A stretch of DNA of 36,518 nucleotides from Parafilimonas sp. (GCA_025927795.1 JAICKT010000002.1:1-36518), one strand, 5' to 3'; shown: positions 17,498-26,420, counted from the stretch's first letter. Program-made: numbers and translations. Notes: a model not told the origin generated them from the letters alone.

Positions 17498-18502
17498 CTA
17501 AAAATAAGAAAGGCATTCATTCACCATATTTTTACTGCCGATAAAAACCGGCGTACGCTGATGCAAGTCGTTCGGTTGAATATCAACAATGCGCATTTCA
17601 CCATTGCTCGCTTTGCCGCCAGCCACCTCTATAATAAATGCAAACGGATTACACTCATACATTAAACGCAACTTACCATTTGGCTTATTCATTTTTCCCG
17701 GATACATAAAAATGCCACCCTTAATTAATGTGCGGTGCAAGTCTGCAACCATGCTTCCAATGTAACGGTTTGTATATGGTCCGCCATCTTTTTCAGTTTT
17801 CTTTTGACAGCATGTTATATAATCCTGTACAGGTTTATCATACTTAAAAAAGTTGCCATGATTCACAGAATAAATTTTTCCATCAGGCGGACATTTTATA
17901 TCAGGGTGACTTAAACAAAACTCACCAATTTCAGGATCGAGTGTAAAACCATTTACACCTCTGCGTGTTGCATATACCAGCATCGTTGATGAACCATACA
18001 CTACATATCCTGCAGCAACCTGTGCAATACCCGGTTGTAGAAAATCATTTTTATCACAAGGCGTTCCTTTCTTGCTAATGCGCTTATAAATTCCAAAAAT
18101 GGTTCCGATAGAAATATTCGTATCAATGTTCGCGCTGCCATCAAGCGGGTCAAACATTACAACATATTTACTTTGATTACTCATCTCGTCATCAAACACA
18201 ACAATATCATCCAACTCTTCACTGCCAATGCCAGCACAACTAACGCCATGTTTCAAAACCGCAATCATTTGATTATTCGCATACACATCCATCTTCTTCA
18301 CATCTTCGCCCTGCACATTTACATCACCCGTTTCGCCCAGCATATCAACCAAACCAATTTTGTTTACTTCGGCATTTATGCGTTTTGCGGCAAGCCCAAT
18401 GTCGCGCAGCAACGCACTCAATTCTCCGGTAGCATTTGGTATTGTTCTGAAAGCGCGAATAGTAAATTCATCAAGCGTTAGTACGTTCCTGTTTACAGCC
18501 AT
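17498..18502 (-). CDS. fbp: Fructose-1,6-bisphosphatase, class I
   Basis: A cytoplasmic gluconeogenic enzyme hydrolysing fructose 1,6-bisphosphate to fructose 6-phosphate. The 334-residue length and the motifs are those of class I FBPase: the metal site GIGSEELDD, the signature VVMFDPLDGSANID, GTIFGIYKR, the sugar-phosphate site segment GPYTNRYIGSMVADLHRTLI, KGGIFMYP, and LRLMYECNPFAFIIEVAGGK carrying the conserved Tyr/Glu/metal ligands. The start at 18502 is the only ATG that keeps the conserved N-terminal region. It is alone on the minus strand: the palindromic element follows it and a 170-base spacer with short direct repeats precedes it. Confidence 0.97.
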   Translation of the reverse strand: MAVNRNVLTLDEFTIRAFRTIPNATGELSALLRDIGLAAKRINAEVNKIGLVDMLGETGDVNVQGEDVKKMDVYANNQMIAVLKHGVSCAGIGSEELDDIVVFDDEMSNQSKYVVMFDPLDGSANIDTNISIGTIFGIYKRISKKGTPCDKNDFLQPGIAQVAAGYVVYGSSTMLVYATRRGVNGFTLDPEIGEFCLSHPDIKCPPDGKIYSVNHGNFFKYDKPVQDYITCCQKKTEKDGGPYTNRYIGSMVADLHRTLIKGGIFMYPGKMNKPNGKLRLMYECNPFAFIIEVAGGKASNGEMRIVDIQPNDLHQRTPVFIGSKNMVNECLSYF

Positions 18503-18520
18503 ACAATCGTTTGATGCAAA

Positions 18521-18560
18521 TGTAACAGTGAATGGTGAATGGTAAATAGTGAATGTAACA
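18521..18560. repeat. Short direct repeats (GTGAATG) upstream of fbp
   Basis: Three copies of GTGAATG (18528, 18535, 18549) are bracketed by TGTAACAGTGAATG and AGTGAATGTAACA. They lie 19-58 bases upstream of the fbp start codon, in its leader or promoter region. No regulator is known to me for this pattern. Confidence 0.5.
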
Positions 18561-18675
18561 CAGGAATATTTGATGGTGTCTCAGTTTGAAATAAATATTT
18601 GGATTCACCCGTTCAACTAACGCCTTATCTAAAAAGATGGAAAATTATTGCTATGCTATTGCGCTGCAGTTTGTA

Positions 18676-19398
18676 TTATTTCGCATCAAATTTGCGAATA
18701 TCTTGCGCCTTATCAAAAGTTACCAAACAACTATCCAGCGGTTGACCTTGACTGTAAATGCAGTCGCAAAAAATTTCGCATGCTGCAGGGTTTTTGCTGG
18801 AAGCACATTGATTTCTGCACTCGGCTTCAGAGTTTCCCGGTACAATTTCATATAAATAAAAAGTGCCGATAATGATAATGGCTAAGACTGTAAAGACACC
18901 TCCAAAAAAAATAATTCGAAGGCGCTTACCCAAGGGCTTTTTTAATACATGAGAATCTGTTTTTTGCTGCTTAAATGGTAGAATATATTTTAAACGATCA
19001 TAATCCCAAATCAATAAAAACAAGCTTGCCAATACCATCATTGTTATAAGCCGGGTGCCATCAAATCGGGTAGCATAAGTAAGCACACAAATATTTAGAA
19101 TGATGGGGAAATACATCAGTGCACCAAGAAGAGAAGTTCGCGGAACGAGTAACAATATAGCTGTTACAATTTGAACAATTCCAATAAAGGTGTAGTAATA
19201 TCCTGTTAAATATAAGGCATCGAGGTAATGCCCTAAAGGATTGTTGGAAGGCAAGCCAGCTGCAAATCGCTCACCCATTATTTTAACGATGCCTGCCGGA
19301 ATAAAGCTCGCTGCCAAAGCAATGCGACAAAAAACAGCAAACCCCTTAAACCATTTATCAGCCTTAGCTTCATAGTATATTTCTTCAATTCTATTCAT
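18676..19398 (-). CDS. DoxX-family membrane protein with Cys-rich C-terminal tail
   Basis: A 240-residue membrane protein. The first 140 residues form a four-helix DoxX-type module: FCRIALAASFIPAGIVKIMG, YYYTFIGIVQIVTAILLLVP, LLGALMYFPIILNICVLTYA and LITMMVLASLFLLIWDYDRL. A fifth hydrophobic segment (IIFFGGVFTVLAIIIIGTFY, about residues 165-184) leads to a tail of about 50 residues with six cysteines in the pattern CxxxC-x8-CxxxCxC-x10-C (AECRNQCASS, ACEIFCDCIY, DSCLV). The tail should lie outside the cytoplasmic membrane, where the cysteines could form disulfides or bind metal. It lies 76 bases downstream of the small membrane protein gene and is probably cotranscribed with it. DoxX proteins are linked to thiol and quinone oxidation in some systems; the role here is unknown. 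Confidence 0.8.
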   Translation of the reverse strand: MNRIEEIYYEAKADKWFKGFAVFCRIALAASFIPAGIVKIMGERFAAGLPSNNPLGHYLDALYLTGYYYTFIGIVQIVTAILLLVPRTSLLGALMYFPIILNICVLTYATRFDGTRLITMMVLASLFLLIWDYDRLKYILPFKQQKTDSHVLKKPLGKRLRIIFFGGVFTVLAIIIIGTFYLYEIVPGNSEAECRNQCASSKNPAACEIFCDCIYSQGQPLDSCLVTFDKAQDIRKFDAK

Positions 19399-19474
19399 AA
19401 CTGTATATTAATGACGTAACACAGAACGTTTTGGCGGATTTACTCAAATCATCCATCGCGATATGCTGATGCCG

Positions 19475-19816
19475 CTAAAATTCATTTCTTTTTCGAATGT
19501 TTATTTTACTGAGGAAATAATAAAGAACCAATGCCATGGCTGTCCAGTAGAAGGCAAAGGCGAAAACCAAAACCGGAGGTGCAGGGTCCGAATCTTTAGC
19601 TAAAAACGACAAGGGCGCTATCAAAACAAATTTGATAGGATATAAAATTATGGCTATGGTGCTTTTCCAACCTACTGATGATCCAGTTCCCGGGAACCAC
19701 TCGCCGTTTGCGGGAAAGAGCCGGACCTCGGGTCCCAAAAGAGAATTAGAAATAAATTGAAAAGCAAATGCCGAAACGAGGAAGATAATAACGAATCTTG
19801 TTCTTGAAATCTTCAC
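19475..19816 (-). CDS. Small membrane protein of unknown function (113 aa)
   Basis: Not recognised. It has three hydrophobic segments: residues 8-26 (FVIIFLVSAFAFQFISNSLL), 50-71 (STIAIILYPIKFVLIAPLSF) and 79-102 (APPVLVFAFAFYWTAMALVL). Between the first two lies an extracytoplasmic loop rich in Gly and Pro (LFPANGEWFPGTGSSVGW). The short C-terminus is basic (KINIRKRNEF). It is upstream of the Cys-rich DoxX gene on the same strand with 76 bases between them, so the two may be an operon. No function can be assigned. Confidence 0.65.
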   Translation of the reverse strand: MKISRTRFVIIFLVSAFAFQFISNSLLGPEVRLFPANGEWFPGTGSSVGWKSTIAIILYPIKFVLIAPLSFLAKDSDPAPPVLVFAFAFYWTAMALVLYYFLSKINIRKRNEF

Positions 19817-19979
19817 GATAATTAAGTTTTTGTGATTTCTAAAAGCACTTTGTGATTCAAAGTTAAATAGAAATCACTTTTCCTTTCAAAGTTTTTAAAA
19901 AACTTCTCCCCTCTATATAAACAGCGAAGAAGTTTCCAACTGAAGCTGCAAACCGTAAACTATAAACTATAACTCCCGC

Positions 19980-19987
19980 TATCTTTG
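19980..19987 (+). promoter_or_regulatory. Candidate -7 promoter box for the aspartate kinase gene
   Basis: TATCTTTG followed by CGC matches the Bacteroidota -7 consensus TAnnTTTG exactly, 85 bases before the start codon. The predicted leader of about 80 bases contains the palindrome at 20014-20046. A -33 element is not clear. Confidence 0.4.
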
Positions 19988-20013
19988 CGCACTTTAATAA
20001 CAACATTTCATTA

Positions 20014-20046
20014 AGACCTAACAGGTTTTTGAAACCTTTTAGGTCT
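20014..20046. repeat. 33-base palindrome (REP-like) in the aspartate kinase leader
   Basis: A 15-base stem with one mismatch (AGACCTAACAGGTTT at 20014-20028, AAACCTTTTAGGTCT at 20032-20046) and a TTG loop. It ends 25 bases before the start codon, so it would form a strong hairpin in the mRNA leader. There is no T-run after it, so it is not a standard terminator. Confidence 0.85.
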
Positions 20047-20071
20047 GTGCAATCACACTTTAATAAACAAT

Positions 20072-21334
20072 ATGAAGGTTTTTAAATTCGGAGGAGCCAG
20101 TGTAAACAACGTTGAACGCATTCAAAGTGTAAAAGATATTCTCTCATTGTATAAAGATGAAAAGTTAGTTGTAATTATTTCTGCCATGGGCAAAACAACC
20201 AATGCTTTGGAAAAAGTAGCTGAAGCTTTTTTTGCCGGAAAAAAAGATGAAGCGTTACAACTTTTCAGCGTAATAAAAAATCAGCATATAACTAAAGCAA
20301 AATATTTATTGGTTACACATTACAACGCATGTGAAGAACATTTAAATAATTTTTTTACTGAAGTTGAATGGTTGTTACACGATAAACCGGTGCGTGAATA
20401 TGATTATTATTACGACCAAATTGTTTCTATTGGTGAACTGCTAAGTACAAGCATTGTAAGTTTTTATTTGAATGAAAGCGGTATTGCAAATAAATGGATT
20501 GATGTAAGAGACATCATTCGCACCGATGATAATTTTCGCGACGCAAATGTTGACTGGAATTATACTGCCAGGAAAGTGGAGCAGTTGAGTTTTGAATCAA
20601 CCAACATTATATTAACGCAAGGCTTCATTGGCAGCACAGATGAAAATGAAAGCACAACATTGGGTCGTGAAGGCAGTGATTTTACCGCTGCAGTTTTTGC
20701 GAACCTTTTAAATGCAGAAAGCCAAACAATATGGAAAGATGTGGAAGGCGTAATGAGCGCCGATCCAAAACAGTTTCCTGACGCGCAGTTAATACCTGAA
20801 TTAAGTTTTGATGAAGTAATTGAAATGGCATATTACGGTGCGCAGGTAATTCATCCCAAAACAATAAAGCCATTGCAGAATAAAAATATTCCGTTGAATG
20901 TAAAATGTTTTTTAGACCCTTCATTACCCGGAACAATTATTTCAGGAAAAAATATAAAAGACCTTCCGCCAATTGTTATCATTAAAGAAAAACAAGTGCT
21001 CATGCATTTGCGCAGTCTTGATTTTTCTTTTGTTGAAGGAAAACCAATTGGTGAATTATATCAATTATTACAACAACTAAATATCAAACCAAATCTTATA
21101 CAAACTGGCGCAATTGCTTTGCAACTATGTTTAGATGACCGCACAGAAAAAATTCAACAGCTTGCTGCAACATGCAGTGAAATATTTGATGTTCAGGTTG
21201 AAAAAGATTTGTCGCTGTTAACCATTCGTCATTTTAATAATGACCTTCTTTTAAAAATGACAAGTGATAAAGAAATTGTTTTAAAGCAGCAAACAAGGGA
21301 AACAGTGCAAGTTGTTTATAAAAGTTCTTATTGA
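20072..21334 (+). CDS. lysC: Aspartate kinase
   Basis: A cytoplasmic kinase that phosphorylates L-aspartate, the first step of lysine, threonine, methionine and diaminopimelate synthesis. The 420-residue chain has the amino-acid kinase domain at about 1-285: KFGGASVNNVERI at the N-terminus, VVIISAMGKTTNALEKV, SIGELLSTSIVSFYL, the substrate/ATP segment STTLGREGSDFTAAVFANLL, IWKDVEGVMSADPK and EMAYYGAQVIHPKTIKPLQ. The C-terminal 130 residues form the regulatory ACT-type part (VLMHLRSLDFSFVEGKPIGE onward), so feedback control by an end product is likely from the family. It is monofunctional: no homoserine dehydrogenase domain follows. The leader carries a palindromic repeat; no lysine riboswitch is visible. 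Confidence 0.93.
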   Translation: MKVFKFGGASVNNVERIQSVKDILSLYKDEKLVVIISAMGKTTNALEKVAEAFFAGKKDEALQLFSVIKNQHITKAKYLLVTHYNACEEHLNNFFTEVEWLLHDKPVREYDYYYDQIVSIGELLSTSIVSFYLNESGIANKWIDVRDIIRTDDNFRDANVDWNYTARKVEQLSFESTNIILTQGFIGSTDENESTTLGREGSDFTAAVFANLLNAESQTIWKDVEGVMSADPKQFPDAQLIPELSFDEVIEMAYYGAQVIHPKTIKPLQNKNIPLNVKCFLDPSLPGTIISGKNIKDLPPIVIIKEKQVLMHLRSLDFSFVEGKPIGELYQLLQQLNIKPNLIQTGAIALQLCLDDRTEKIQQLAATCSEIFDVQVEKDLSLLTIRHFNNDLLLKMTSDKEIVLKQQTRETVQVVYKSSY

Positions 21335-21456
21335 TTAAACTTGATTAAAATATCGGTCTGACGCTTTTAGAAACTTAAAATAATATGTAAACGTAGAGAA
21401 GTGTCTGACGGTTGCAGTTACTCATTCACATCAGGTTTCTGTTTATCTTTATACTG

Positions 21457-23871
21457 ATGTTGCCCGCACGAATTAAAAATATTTTTCTTTTTATACTGTT
21501 CATTCTTTTCATGCAAACAAAAATGTTTGCTCAACATGAGCATACATCATCTTCATCATTAGAATTTGTTGATAATGCAGAACCGCAACCATTATTAGCA
21601 CAGGCATTAAGATTAAATGATGCTCTTTCATTTTTAGGAAGCGCTTTGTCAAAAGAAGATATAAAACGTTTGAAAGCATTGCAGGAAAGGACGCTCACAC
21701 AGGAAACATCAACCGAAATTCAACACATACTCGATCCTTATTGTATTGCAATCGTTGACATCAATCCCGAAGAGCGTGTAAAAGTTGAACGTGGACCTGC
21801 GCCTGCAAAATTAATTCAGGATGGATGGACAAGTTTTTTAGTTAAAGTGCATAATGAAGCGGGTGTTACTGCACAATTGCAGGTGCAAAGTGAAAATGCA
21901 AAACCTGATTTGCATATCTCCACTTTTAATGCAAGAGCATTAGATAAAAATAAACTTACACAGGCACAGGTTGAGAATCGTTTTCTTGAAATGCAGTTGT
22001 ATCGTAATCGCCCTCTGCTGCCAAATCTTTCAGGAGTAAAATTAGAATATGCAGTGCTGCAGATTTACAGTAAAGATGCAGGGCAACGTGAAGCGGAAAT
22101 TGGGTTTAACATTGGGCAGGGTACGCAGGATATTGGGTTTCGAAACATCATAAATATTTTGTTCGATATAAAACCATCTGTAAAAGTTGTGTTGCGTGTA
22201 AAAGACGATGATGGTTCGCCAACCATGGCATCGTTCACTATTCTTGATAACGTTGAACGTGTTCCGAATGACAGCATTACTGATTATCGCTTAACACTTG
22301 CGCAACAGCAATATCAGCATCCTTCAAAACAACTAACGGGTATTTATCCATTGCCTTCACGGCGTGTTGCATCGTATGATGAGTATCCAGATTTTTTCTT
22401 TCAGCCGCAAGTATACCGTTCTGATGGCGAGCATGTTTTATTACCGCCGGGAAAATATAATGTAACATTTACAAGAGGACCGGAATACATCGCTCAAACA
22501 AAACAAATTATTATTCCGTCAAACAAAGATTCTGTTGAAATTTCATTTCAGTTAAAGCGATGGATAAATCTTGCAAAGTTTGGTTGGTACAGTGCAGACC
22601 ATCACGTTCATGCAGCAGGATGCAGTCATTATGAAAGCCCTGAAGAAGGTGTGCCGCCAATAGATATGTGGCGACAGGTTGTTGGTGAAGATTTGAATGT
22701 TGCTGCAGTACTTGCATGGGGACCTGGATGGTATCATCAGAAAAGTTTTTTTACAGGAAACATCAGCCCGCTTTCAACGAAAGAAAATATTATGCGTTAC
22801 GATGTGGAAGTATCAGGCTTTCCTTCATCACATGCGGGTCATGTTGTTTTATTAAGATTGAAAGAAGATGATTATCCCAATACAAAAACAATTGAAGATT
22901 GGCCAAGCTGGACACTACCAGTTTTGCAATGGGCAAAATCGCAGGGCGCTGTTACAGGTTATGCGCATTCAGGTTGGGGACTTGAGCCAACACAACCAAC
23001 TTCATCATTACCAAATTATGTAATGCCAAAAATGGATGGCATTGGTGCAAATGAATATATTGTTACCGTTACACAAAATGCTGTTGATTTTTATAGCGCA
23101 GGCGACACACCACCGCAATGGGAATTGAACATGTGGTATCAAACATTGAATTGCGGCTTTAGAACAAGGCTTAGCGGTGAAACAGATTTTCCCTGCATTT
23201 TTGATGAGCGTGTTGGCATTGCACGCAGCTATTTTAAAACGGACAGTACGCTGAATTATGATGCTTATGTTGATGCATTGAAAAAAGGAAGATGTTATGT
23301 TTCGGATGGCGGTTCGCACATTATTAATTTTTCTGTAAATGGATTGGAAGTTGGAACGAAGAATAGTGAGCTTAATATTAATGTTGATGAGAATGTAAAA
23401 ATAACTGCGCAGGCTGCTGCGTTTCTTCCTGCACAACAAACAGAAGAAGGTACTGCAATCGTTAAACGTGCACAAGATGAACAACCTTACTGGAATATTG
23501 AACGTGCAAGAATTGGCAAATCGAGAAATGTAAATGTTGAATTAATTGTAAATGGTGAAGCGGTTGATTCAACAGTAATAACTGCTGATGGTTCATTGCA
23601 AAATATTTCTTTTCAATATCCAATAAAAAAATCAAGCTGGGTTGCATTAAGAATATATCCAAGTTCTCACACCAATCCAATATTTATTATTAAAGATAAA
23701 AAACCTATTCATGAATTAAAGAGTGCACAATGGTGCCGCAAAGCTGTTGACCAATGCTGGATGATGAAACAGGGAAACATCAGACCATCAGAACGTGCCG
23801 ATGCAGAAGCTGCATATAACAACGCAAGAAAAATTTACGATGCAATTATTGCTGAGGCTTCTGTGAAATAA
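21457..23871 (+). CDS. Secreted CehA/McbA-type metallohydrolase (PHP domain)
   Basis: A large exported protein (804 residues from the ATG at 21457) of the CehA/McbA family, which have a PHP-type metal-dependent hydrolase domain; the named members hydrolyse carbamate esters. This start gives a good signal peptide (MLPARIKNIFLFILFILFMQ, then TKMFAQ); an upstream TTG at 21412 only adds hydrophobic residues. Residues about 60-370 are a beta-rich N-terminal region with no recognised motif. The catalytic part opens with WYSADHHVHAAGCSHYE near residue 379 (metal-binding HxH), continues with VTGYAHSGWGLEP, GIGANEYIVT and RTRLSGETDFPCI (further metal ligands), and ends with a beta-sandwich tail. It follows lysC by about 120 bases but shows no functional link. 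It is probably periplasmic; the substrate is unknown. Confidence 0.85.
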   Translation: MLPARIKNIFLFILFILFMQTKMFAQHEHTSSSSLEFVDNAEPQPLLAQALRLNDALSFLGSALSKEDIKRLKALQERTLTQETSTEIQHILDPYCIAIVDINPEERVKVERGPAPAKLIQDGWTSFLVKVHNEAGVTAQLQVQSENAKPDLHISTFNARALDKNKLTQAQVENRFLEMQLYRNRPLLPNLSGVKLEYAVLQIYSKDAGQREAEIGFNIGQGTQDIGFRNIINILFDIKPSVKVVLRVKDDDGSPTMASFTILDNVERVPNDSITDYRLTLAQQQYQHPSKQLTGIYPLPSRRVASYDEYPDFFFQPQVYRSDGEHVLLPPGKYNVTFTRGPEYIAQTKQIIIPSNKDSVEISFQLKRWINLAKFGWYSADHHVHAAGCSHYESPEEGVPPIDMWRQVVGEDLNVAAVLAWGPGWYHQKSFFTGNISPLSTKENIMRYDVEVSGFPSSHAGHVVLLRLKEDDYPNTKTIEDWPSWTLPVLQWAKSQGAVTGYAHSGWGLEPTQPTSSLPNYVMPKMDGIGANEYIVTVTQNAVDFYSAGDTPPQWELNMWYQTLNCGFRTRLSGETDFPCIFDERVGIARSYFKTDSTLNYDAYVDALKKGRCYVSDGGSHIINFSVNGLEVGTKNSELNINVDENVKITAQAAAFLPAQQTEEGTAIVKRAQDEQPYWNIERARIGKSRNVNVELIVNGEAVDSTVITADGSLQNISFQYPIKKSSWVALRIYPSSHTNPIFIIKDKKPIHELKSAQWCRKAVDQCWMMKQGNIRPSERADAEAAYNNARKIYDAIIAEASVK

Positions 23872-23996
23872 AGTACAACCATGTTTATTATAGCGACTTC
23901 TTGTGAGCAGGTTATATGTTCGTAACTATTTATCATTTTATAATAAACTATTTTAAAATGAGGAGCGCTTATAAACACTTAAAACAGCAACAAGCA

Positions 23997-24033
23997 AAAC
24001 AGTACAGATTACGATAAATGATCTGTACTGTTT
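23997..24033. terminator. Bidirectional intrinsic terminator
   Basis: A perfect 13-base stem (AAACAGTACAGAT at 23997-24009, ATCTGTACTGTTT at 24021-24033) with an 11-base loop, placed between the convergent metallohydrolase and DUF1566 genes. A-rich on its left and T-rich on its right, it could serve both directions. Confidence 0.75.
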
Positions 24034-24071
24034 ATGATTTAGTATTTGTTAGAAGCCTGTGAATTGATTTA

Positions 24072-24644
24072 TTAAAAAGCACGCACTGCTCTTACATGAA
24101 TTGTAAAGCTTTTATCATCGTGAAACTGAAAGCCACCGCCAAATTCCTGATCATAGGCCGAATTTTGATCATACTCAGTTGAACTCCAATAATTAGTAGC
24201 CGCAAGACCAGGAACTTTATCTTTATGCGAGTATAATTTATTCAATTCTGCTTTTGAAGGTAAAAACCAATCTGTAAAACCGCCGCCTGTATAGTTGTCG
24301 CACAATTTAGCTGCATAACTTCCTTTACCCTGAGCCTTTATAATTTTTTGAGTGTTTGAAGCTCCCTTACCGATTGCTGTTCCCCGTGCATTTGTTATTA
24401 TATAAGCATTATTATACCATGAGATACCAGTACTTTGATCTTTTATTGCAGCAATCAATCCATGTTTTTTTGTTGAATCCAGATAAAATATTATTCCTCC
24501 GCCATAACTGTCGCCTATGTGGAAGGTTTGCTGTTCTGCATTATTAACAGATGCTGCAGATACAGAGCTAAGCTTTGCGTTTTCTTTTGTGCATGATATT
24601 ACGCTGATAAATAAAATAGCAAAAATTACGTTAGCTGTTTTCAT
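24072..24644 (-). CDS. DUF1566 domain lipoprotein
   Basis: A 190-residue exported lipoprotein with a DUF1566 (Lcl C-terminal-like) domain. The signal is MKTANVIFAILFISVIS followed by Cys18 and TKEN. The domain begins at about residue 42 with FHIGDSYGGGIIFYLDSTKK followed by HGLIAA, continues with ISWYNN, KLCDNYTGGGFTDWFLPSKA and ELNKLY, and finishes with NYWSSTEYDQNSAYDQEFGG and FTIHVRAVRAF. These WFLPS and YWSSTE motifs are the family hallmark; the fold resembles C-type-lectin/formylglycine-enzyme-like surface domains. A role on the cell surface is likely but the ligand is unknown. It stands alone, between a bidirectional terminator and the tRNA-Ala gene. Confidence 0.9.
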   Translation of the reverse strand: MKTANVIFAILFISVISCTKENAKLSSVSAASVNNAEQQTFHIGDSYGGGIIFYLDSTKKHGLIAAIKDQSTGISWYNNAYIITNARGTAIGKGASNTQKIIKAQGKGSYAAKLCDNYTGGGFTDWFLPSKAELNKLYSHKDKVPGLAATNYWSSTEYDQNSAYDQEFGGGFQFHDDKSFTIHVRAVRAF

Positions 24645-24793
24645 GTGTTCGGTTTTACGTTTTAATTTAAAAAATGATGATTAGAAAAGTTTGGTATTCG
24701 TTTCGATTAATCAATTAGATATTGGATAAATAAAACTAATGTAATTAATCGTTTAAAAAAATAATGTGGTAACTATTTCAGACAAATTTTTTG

Positions 24794-24867
24794 TGGAGAA
24801 TACCGGGCTCGAACCGGTGACCTCGACGCTGCCAGCGTCGCGCTCTAGCCAACTGAGCTAATTCCCC
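24794..24867 (-). tRNA. tRNA-Ala (anticodon GGC)
   Basis: A full cloverleaf can be drawn on the minus strand. The acceptor stem pairs GGGGAAT with ATTCTCC and includes the G3-U70 pair, the identity mark of alanine tRNA. The D-arm is GCTC/GAGC, the anticodon stem CGACG/CGTCG with loop CTGGCAG giving anticodon GGC, and the T-arm ACCGG/CCGGT with loop TTCGAGC. The discriminator is A; CCA is not encoded. It is 74 nt long and reads Ala codons GCC and GCU. Confidence 0.97.
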
Positions 24868-24906
24868 TTTAAAAACTTTTCAGCCTCCAGATTAATTTTC
24901 GCTGCG

Positions 24907-24914
24907 CAAATGTA
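24907..24914 (-). promoter_or_regulatory. Candidate -7 promoter box for tRNA-Ala
   Basis: The minus strand reads TACATTTG followed by CGC, an exact TAnnTTTG match, 39 bases before the tRNA 5' end. It overlaps the 3' end of the upstream trehalase coding sequence region boundary (gene ends at 24921). The -33 region is not convincing. Confidence 0.4.
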
Positions 24915-24920
24915 ATCTGC

Positions 24921-26420
24921 TCAATCATTCAATGCTAAATCTTCATAGGTTTTTAAAATTTTCAGCAGCACACCATTTGTCCAGCCAAAACCGTCCTGCG
25001 ATGGATACTCTCCTCCACCTGCTGATAAATGCGTATCAACAACATTATATTTCTCCATCAGCTTGCCTGTGCTTTTATATACTTTAATATTTAACTGTGC
25101 CCAGCGTTTTGCAATTTCATGCGCAAGGTTTATTTCGCCATATTCATCCAAAGCTTTAATGGTAATCCATTGCAGAGGCGCCCATCCGTTTGGCCAATCC
25201 CATTGCTGCCCGGTATCTATCAACGTAGTTACAACACCGCCTGCCTGCAAAAAATTATCACGTATTACATCTGCTGCTTTAATAATTTTTTCTGAAGACG
25301 GAATATTAAAAAAGAATGGTGTAATACCTGCAATTGTTTGTTGTGTGCTGAATGTTTTTGCGTTTATGTTATAATCATAAAACCATCCATCATCTTCATT
25401 ATAAAAATATTTATTGATGGCATCTTCGCGCAGCATTGCTTTTCTTGTATAATTTTCTACTTCATTTTTATTTTCTGCATAACGATATGCTAATGCAAGT
25501 GATGATTCAAGATGAAATAACAAACAATTTAAATCAACCGGAACAATATTTATTGTATCAATTTGTGTAAACGTTTTTCCGTCTTTAAACCAACGTCCGC
25601 TAAAATCCCATCCACTTTCACAAGCAGCGCGCAAATTTTTAAAAAGTAAAGCATCATCACCATTATATTCTGCAGCTGTTTCCATTTCATGGCGATATGC
25701 TTCCGGTCTTGGTGTATCCAATTGATCGTAATAACGGTTAAGCAAACTGCCATCGGGCATTGTTACAACATGTTTTGTAGAACTGGTTTTATCCATCCAA
25801 AAATCATATTCTTTTTGCAGCTCGTTTAAATATTTTGAATAAATATGTGTGCCTTTATGCAATGCAAGCAATTCAACCATACAGGAAAAATAGGGCGGTT
25901 GCGATCTGCTTAAAAAATATGTTCTGTTTCCATTCGGTATATGTCCGAATTTATTTATTAAATAAGCAAAATTTTCTATCATGTTTTCAATAACATCCCA
26001 CTTATCGCTTTTAGCTAAGCCAAGCATAGTAAAATAAGAATCCCAATAATAAATTTCCTGAAATCTACCGCCCGGAACAATATATGGAAAAGGTAAAGCA
26101 ACAAGCGAACTGCCTTCAACAGGCTTGTCTGCATTGCGTTGCAACACTTCCCATAATTCCTCTATATGTTCAATTACATTATCTTTTAAATCTGTATGAT
26201 AACCCGGTGTGTGATGCGGCGGTATTTCAAAATTTGCTTCAACAAATTCTTTTATTTGTTCATTAGAAAGATTATTTGTTTTTAAGCTGATATAATCTTT
26301 TACTATAACCGCAGGATTTCTTTTTGGTATGCAATCAACAAAAGTTTTATTATCAGGAAATATTTTTTTAAGCTGAACATCTTTAAATAATGTTTTATAC
26401 AGTTCGTCTGGTGTGTGCAT
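24921..26420 (-). CDS. treF: Alpha,alpha-trehalase (GH37)
   Basis: A 499-residue glycoside hydrolase of family 37 that cleaves trehalose into two glucose units. Signature 1 is present as PGGRFQEIYYWDSYF at residues 116-130, and signature 2 as QQWDWPNGWAPLQ in the C-terminal third. The conserved acid segment ESGWDFSGRW and the late MEKYNVVD segment match the regions that carry the catalytic Asp and Glu in E. coli trehalases. The N-terminus (MHTPDELYKTLFKDVQLKKI) has no signal peptide, so the enzyme should be cytoplasmic, like TreF rather than TreA. The Gly-rich loop GGGEYPSQDGFGWTNGV near the C-terminus is also typical. It lies between the tRNA gene and the phosphodiesterase gene, all on the minus strand. 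Confidence 0.95.
   Translation of the reverse strand: MHTPDELYKTLFKDVQLKKIFPDNKTFVDCIPKRNPAVIVKDYISLKTNNLSNEQIKEFVEANFEIPPHHTPGYHTDLKDNVIEHIEELWEVLQRNADKPVEGSSLVALPFPYIVPGGRFQEIYYWDSYFTMLGLAKSDKWDVIENMIENFAYLINKFGHIPNGNRTYFLSRSQPPYFSCMVELLALHKGTHIYSKYLNELQKEYDFWMDKTSSTKHVVTMPDGSLLNRYYDQLDTPRPEAYRHEMETAAEYNGDDALLFKNLRAACESGWDFSGRWFKDGKTFTQIDTINIVPVDLNCLLFHLESSLALAYRYAENKNEVENYTRKAMLREDAINKYFYNEDDGWFYDYNINAKTFSTQQTIAGITPFFFNIPSSEKIIKAADVIRDNFLQAGGVVTTLIDTGQQWDWPNGWAPLQWITIKALDEYGEINLAHEIAKRWAQLNIKVYKSTGKLMEKYNVVDTHLSAGGGEYPSQDGFGWTNGVLLKILKTYEDLALND

Noticed and set aside
20014..20071. Lysine riboswitch or attenuator before aspartate kinase
   Set aside because: The leader is too short for a lysine riboswitch, there is no leader peptide and no T-run after the hairpin.
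24794..24867. Integration site of a mobile element at the tRNA-Ala gene
   Set aside because: No integrase gene and no second copy of the tRNA 3' end was seen in the window.
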